Assembly (NCBI GenBank): GCA_903836465.1
Contig: CAILRB010000009.1
Span: 17,997-81,996, forward strand
Direction: 5' to 3'
Source of the DNA: an uncultured Chlorobiaceae bacterium
Lineage (GTDB): Bacteria > Bacteroidota > Chlorobiia > Chlorobiales > Chlorobiaceae
DNA length: 64,000 nt
Position numbers and translations under genes: made by a program. The notes beneath the pieces were generated by a model. It ran no database searches. It was given only the letters and a program-made list of their open reading frames with translations, and had not been told where the DNA came from. This document shows positions 63,860-64,000 of the stretch, in pieces. Numbering within the stretch: the stretch's first letter is position 1; each line of letters opens with the position of its first letter.

Positions 63860-64000
63860 CTAGCAGCCTGTCGGTCTAACAATAGAGAAGCTGGACGCAA
63901 AAAAGCCCTCAACCGTCCTTTTTCTGTTCATTTTAGCCATAAAAACCCATATCAAGCGCATAGTACACCAAAACAGTCCCAATTGTCTGCCTTGTACTCC
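63860..64000 (-). other. Edge region, possible end of a mobile element or truncated gene
   Basis: A minus-strand frame is open from the edge to a TAG at 63860-63862, 46 codons, and ends with a region rich in Phe/Arg. The sequence TAGCAGCCTGTCGGTC at 63861 resembles ends of some insertion sequences, but the rest of the element is outside the window. Confidence 0.25.

Overview
The window reads as a chromosomal segment of a green sulfur bacterium (phylum Chlorobi/Chlorobiota, Chlorobium-like). Three things point there. The complex I operon has eleven subunits, nuoA-B-C-D-H-I-J-K-L-M-N, and lacks nuoEFG. The metK-ahcY pair sits behind a leader that fits the Chlorobi-restricted SAM-Chlorobi RNA. 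A chlorophyllase-like hydrolase and a divergent ferrochelatase-like protein are also present. The assignment rests on gene content and not on a search.

Layout. 1-6.0 kb (minus strand): an exopolysaccharide/capsule export block, with an edge-truncated CpsB-type phosphatase, a Wzc-type tyrosine autokinase with a hexanucleotide-encoded Gly-Tyr tail, a Wza-type lipoprotein and a WecA/MraY-type glycosyl-1-phosphate transferase. It is preceded by two secreted or outer-membrane proteins. 6.1-17.1 kb: the nuo operon, closed by a clear terminator. 17.2-19.8 kb: a small membrane protein, a TPR protein, a ferrochelatase-like protein and a PAP2-like membrane protein in one tight cluster. 19.9-24.6 kb (mostly plus strand): two tRNA-Leu genes, a HIT protein, a methyltransferase, a TolC-type protein (minus) and an alpha/beta hydrolase with a strong terminator. 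24.6-33 kb: housekeeping genes rarA, ribE, tpx, doxX-like, ribD, dCMP deaminase, uspA-like, mntH, a thioesterase and an LptF/G permease. 33-41.5 kb: tRNA-Lys, secG, hisB, rny, a 6S RNA beside zapA, pheT, four tRNAs, a Nudix gene and a sugar-nucleotide transferase.

41.5-57.5 kb: the SAM cycle and mixed functions. These are metK and ahcY behind one candidate SAM-responsive leader, tRNA-Gln, trpF, an alpha/beta hydrolase, a Kef-type antiporter, an RRM RNA-binding protein with a palindromic leader, rubrerythrin, a YecA-like protein, a SulP transporter, a nitrogenase-associated ArsC-like protein, a PPC-domain protein, a RhlE-type helicase, a YgjP-type metallopeptidase and a metB-like PLP enzyme. 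The last gene lies behind a second SAM leader of the S-box (SAM-I) type, so two different SAM-sensing RNA architectures appear to control methionine/SAM metabolism here.

57.9-64 kb is accessory and eroded. It holds an unrecognised 151-residue protein, a 712-residue hydrolase/membrane protein, a HigB/HigA pair whose toxin has lost its N-terminus and whose frames meet at an A9 tract, a GH25 lysozyme-like secreted protein, and an intact BrnA antitoxin behind a 5'-truncated BrnT. That BrnT remnant is joined directly to a 3'-truncated nucleotide-binding-type gene, which looks like a deletion scar. I found no rRNA, CRISPR array or complete insertion sequence.
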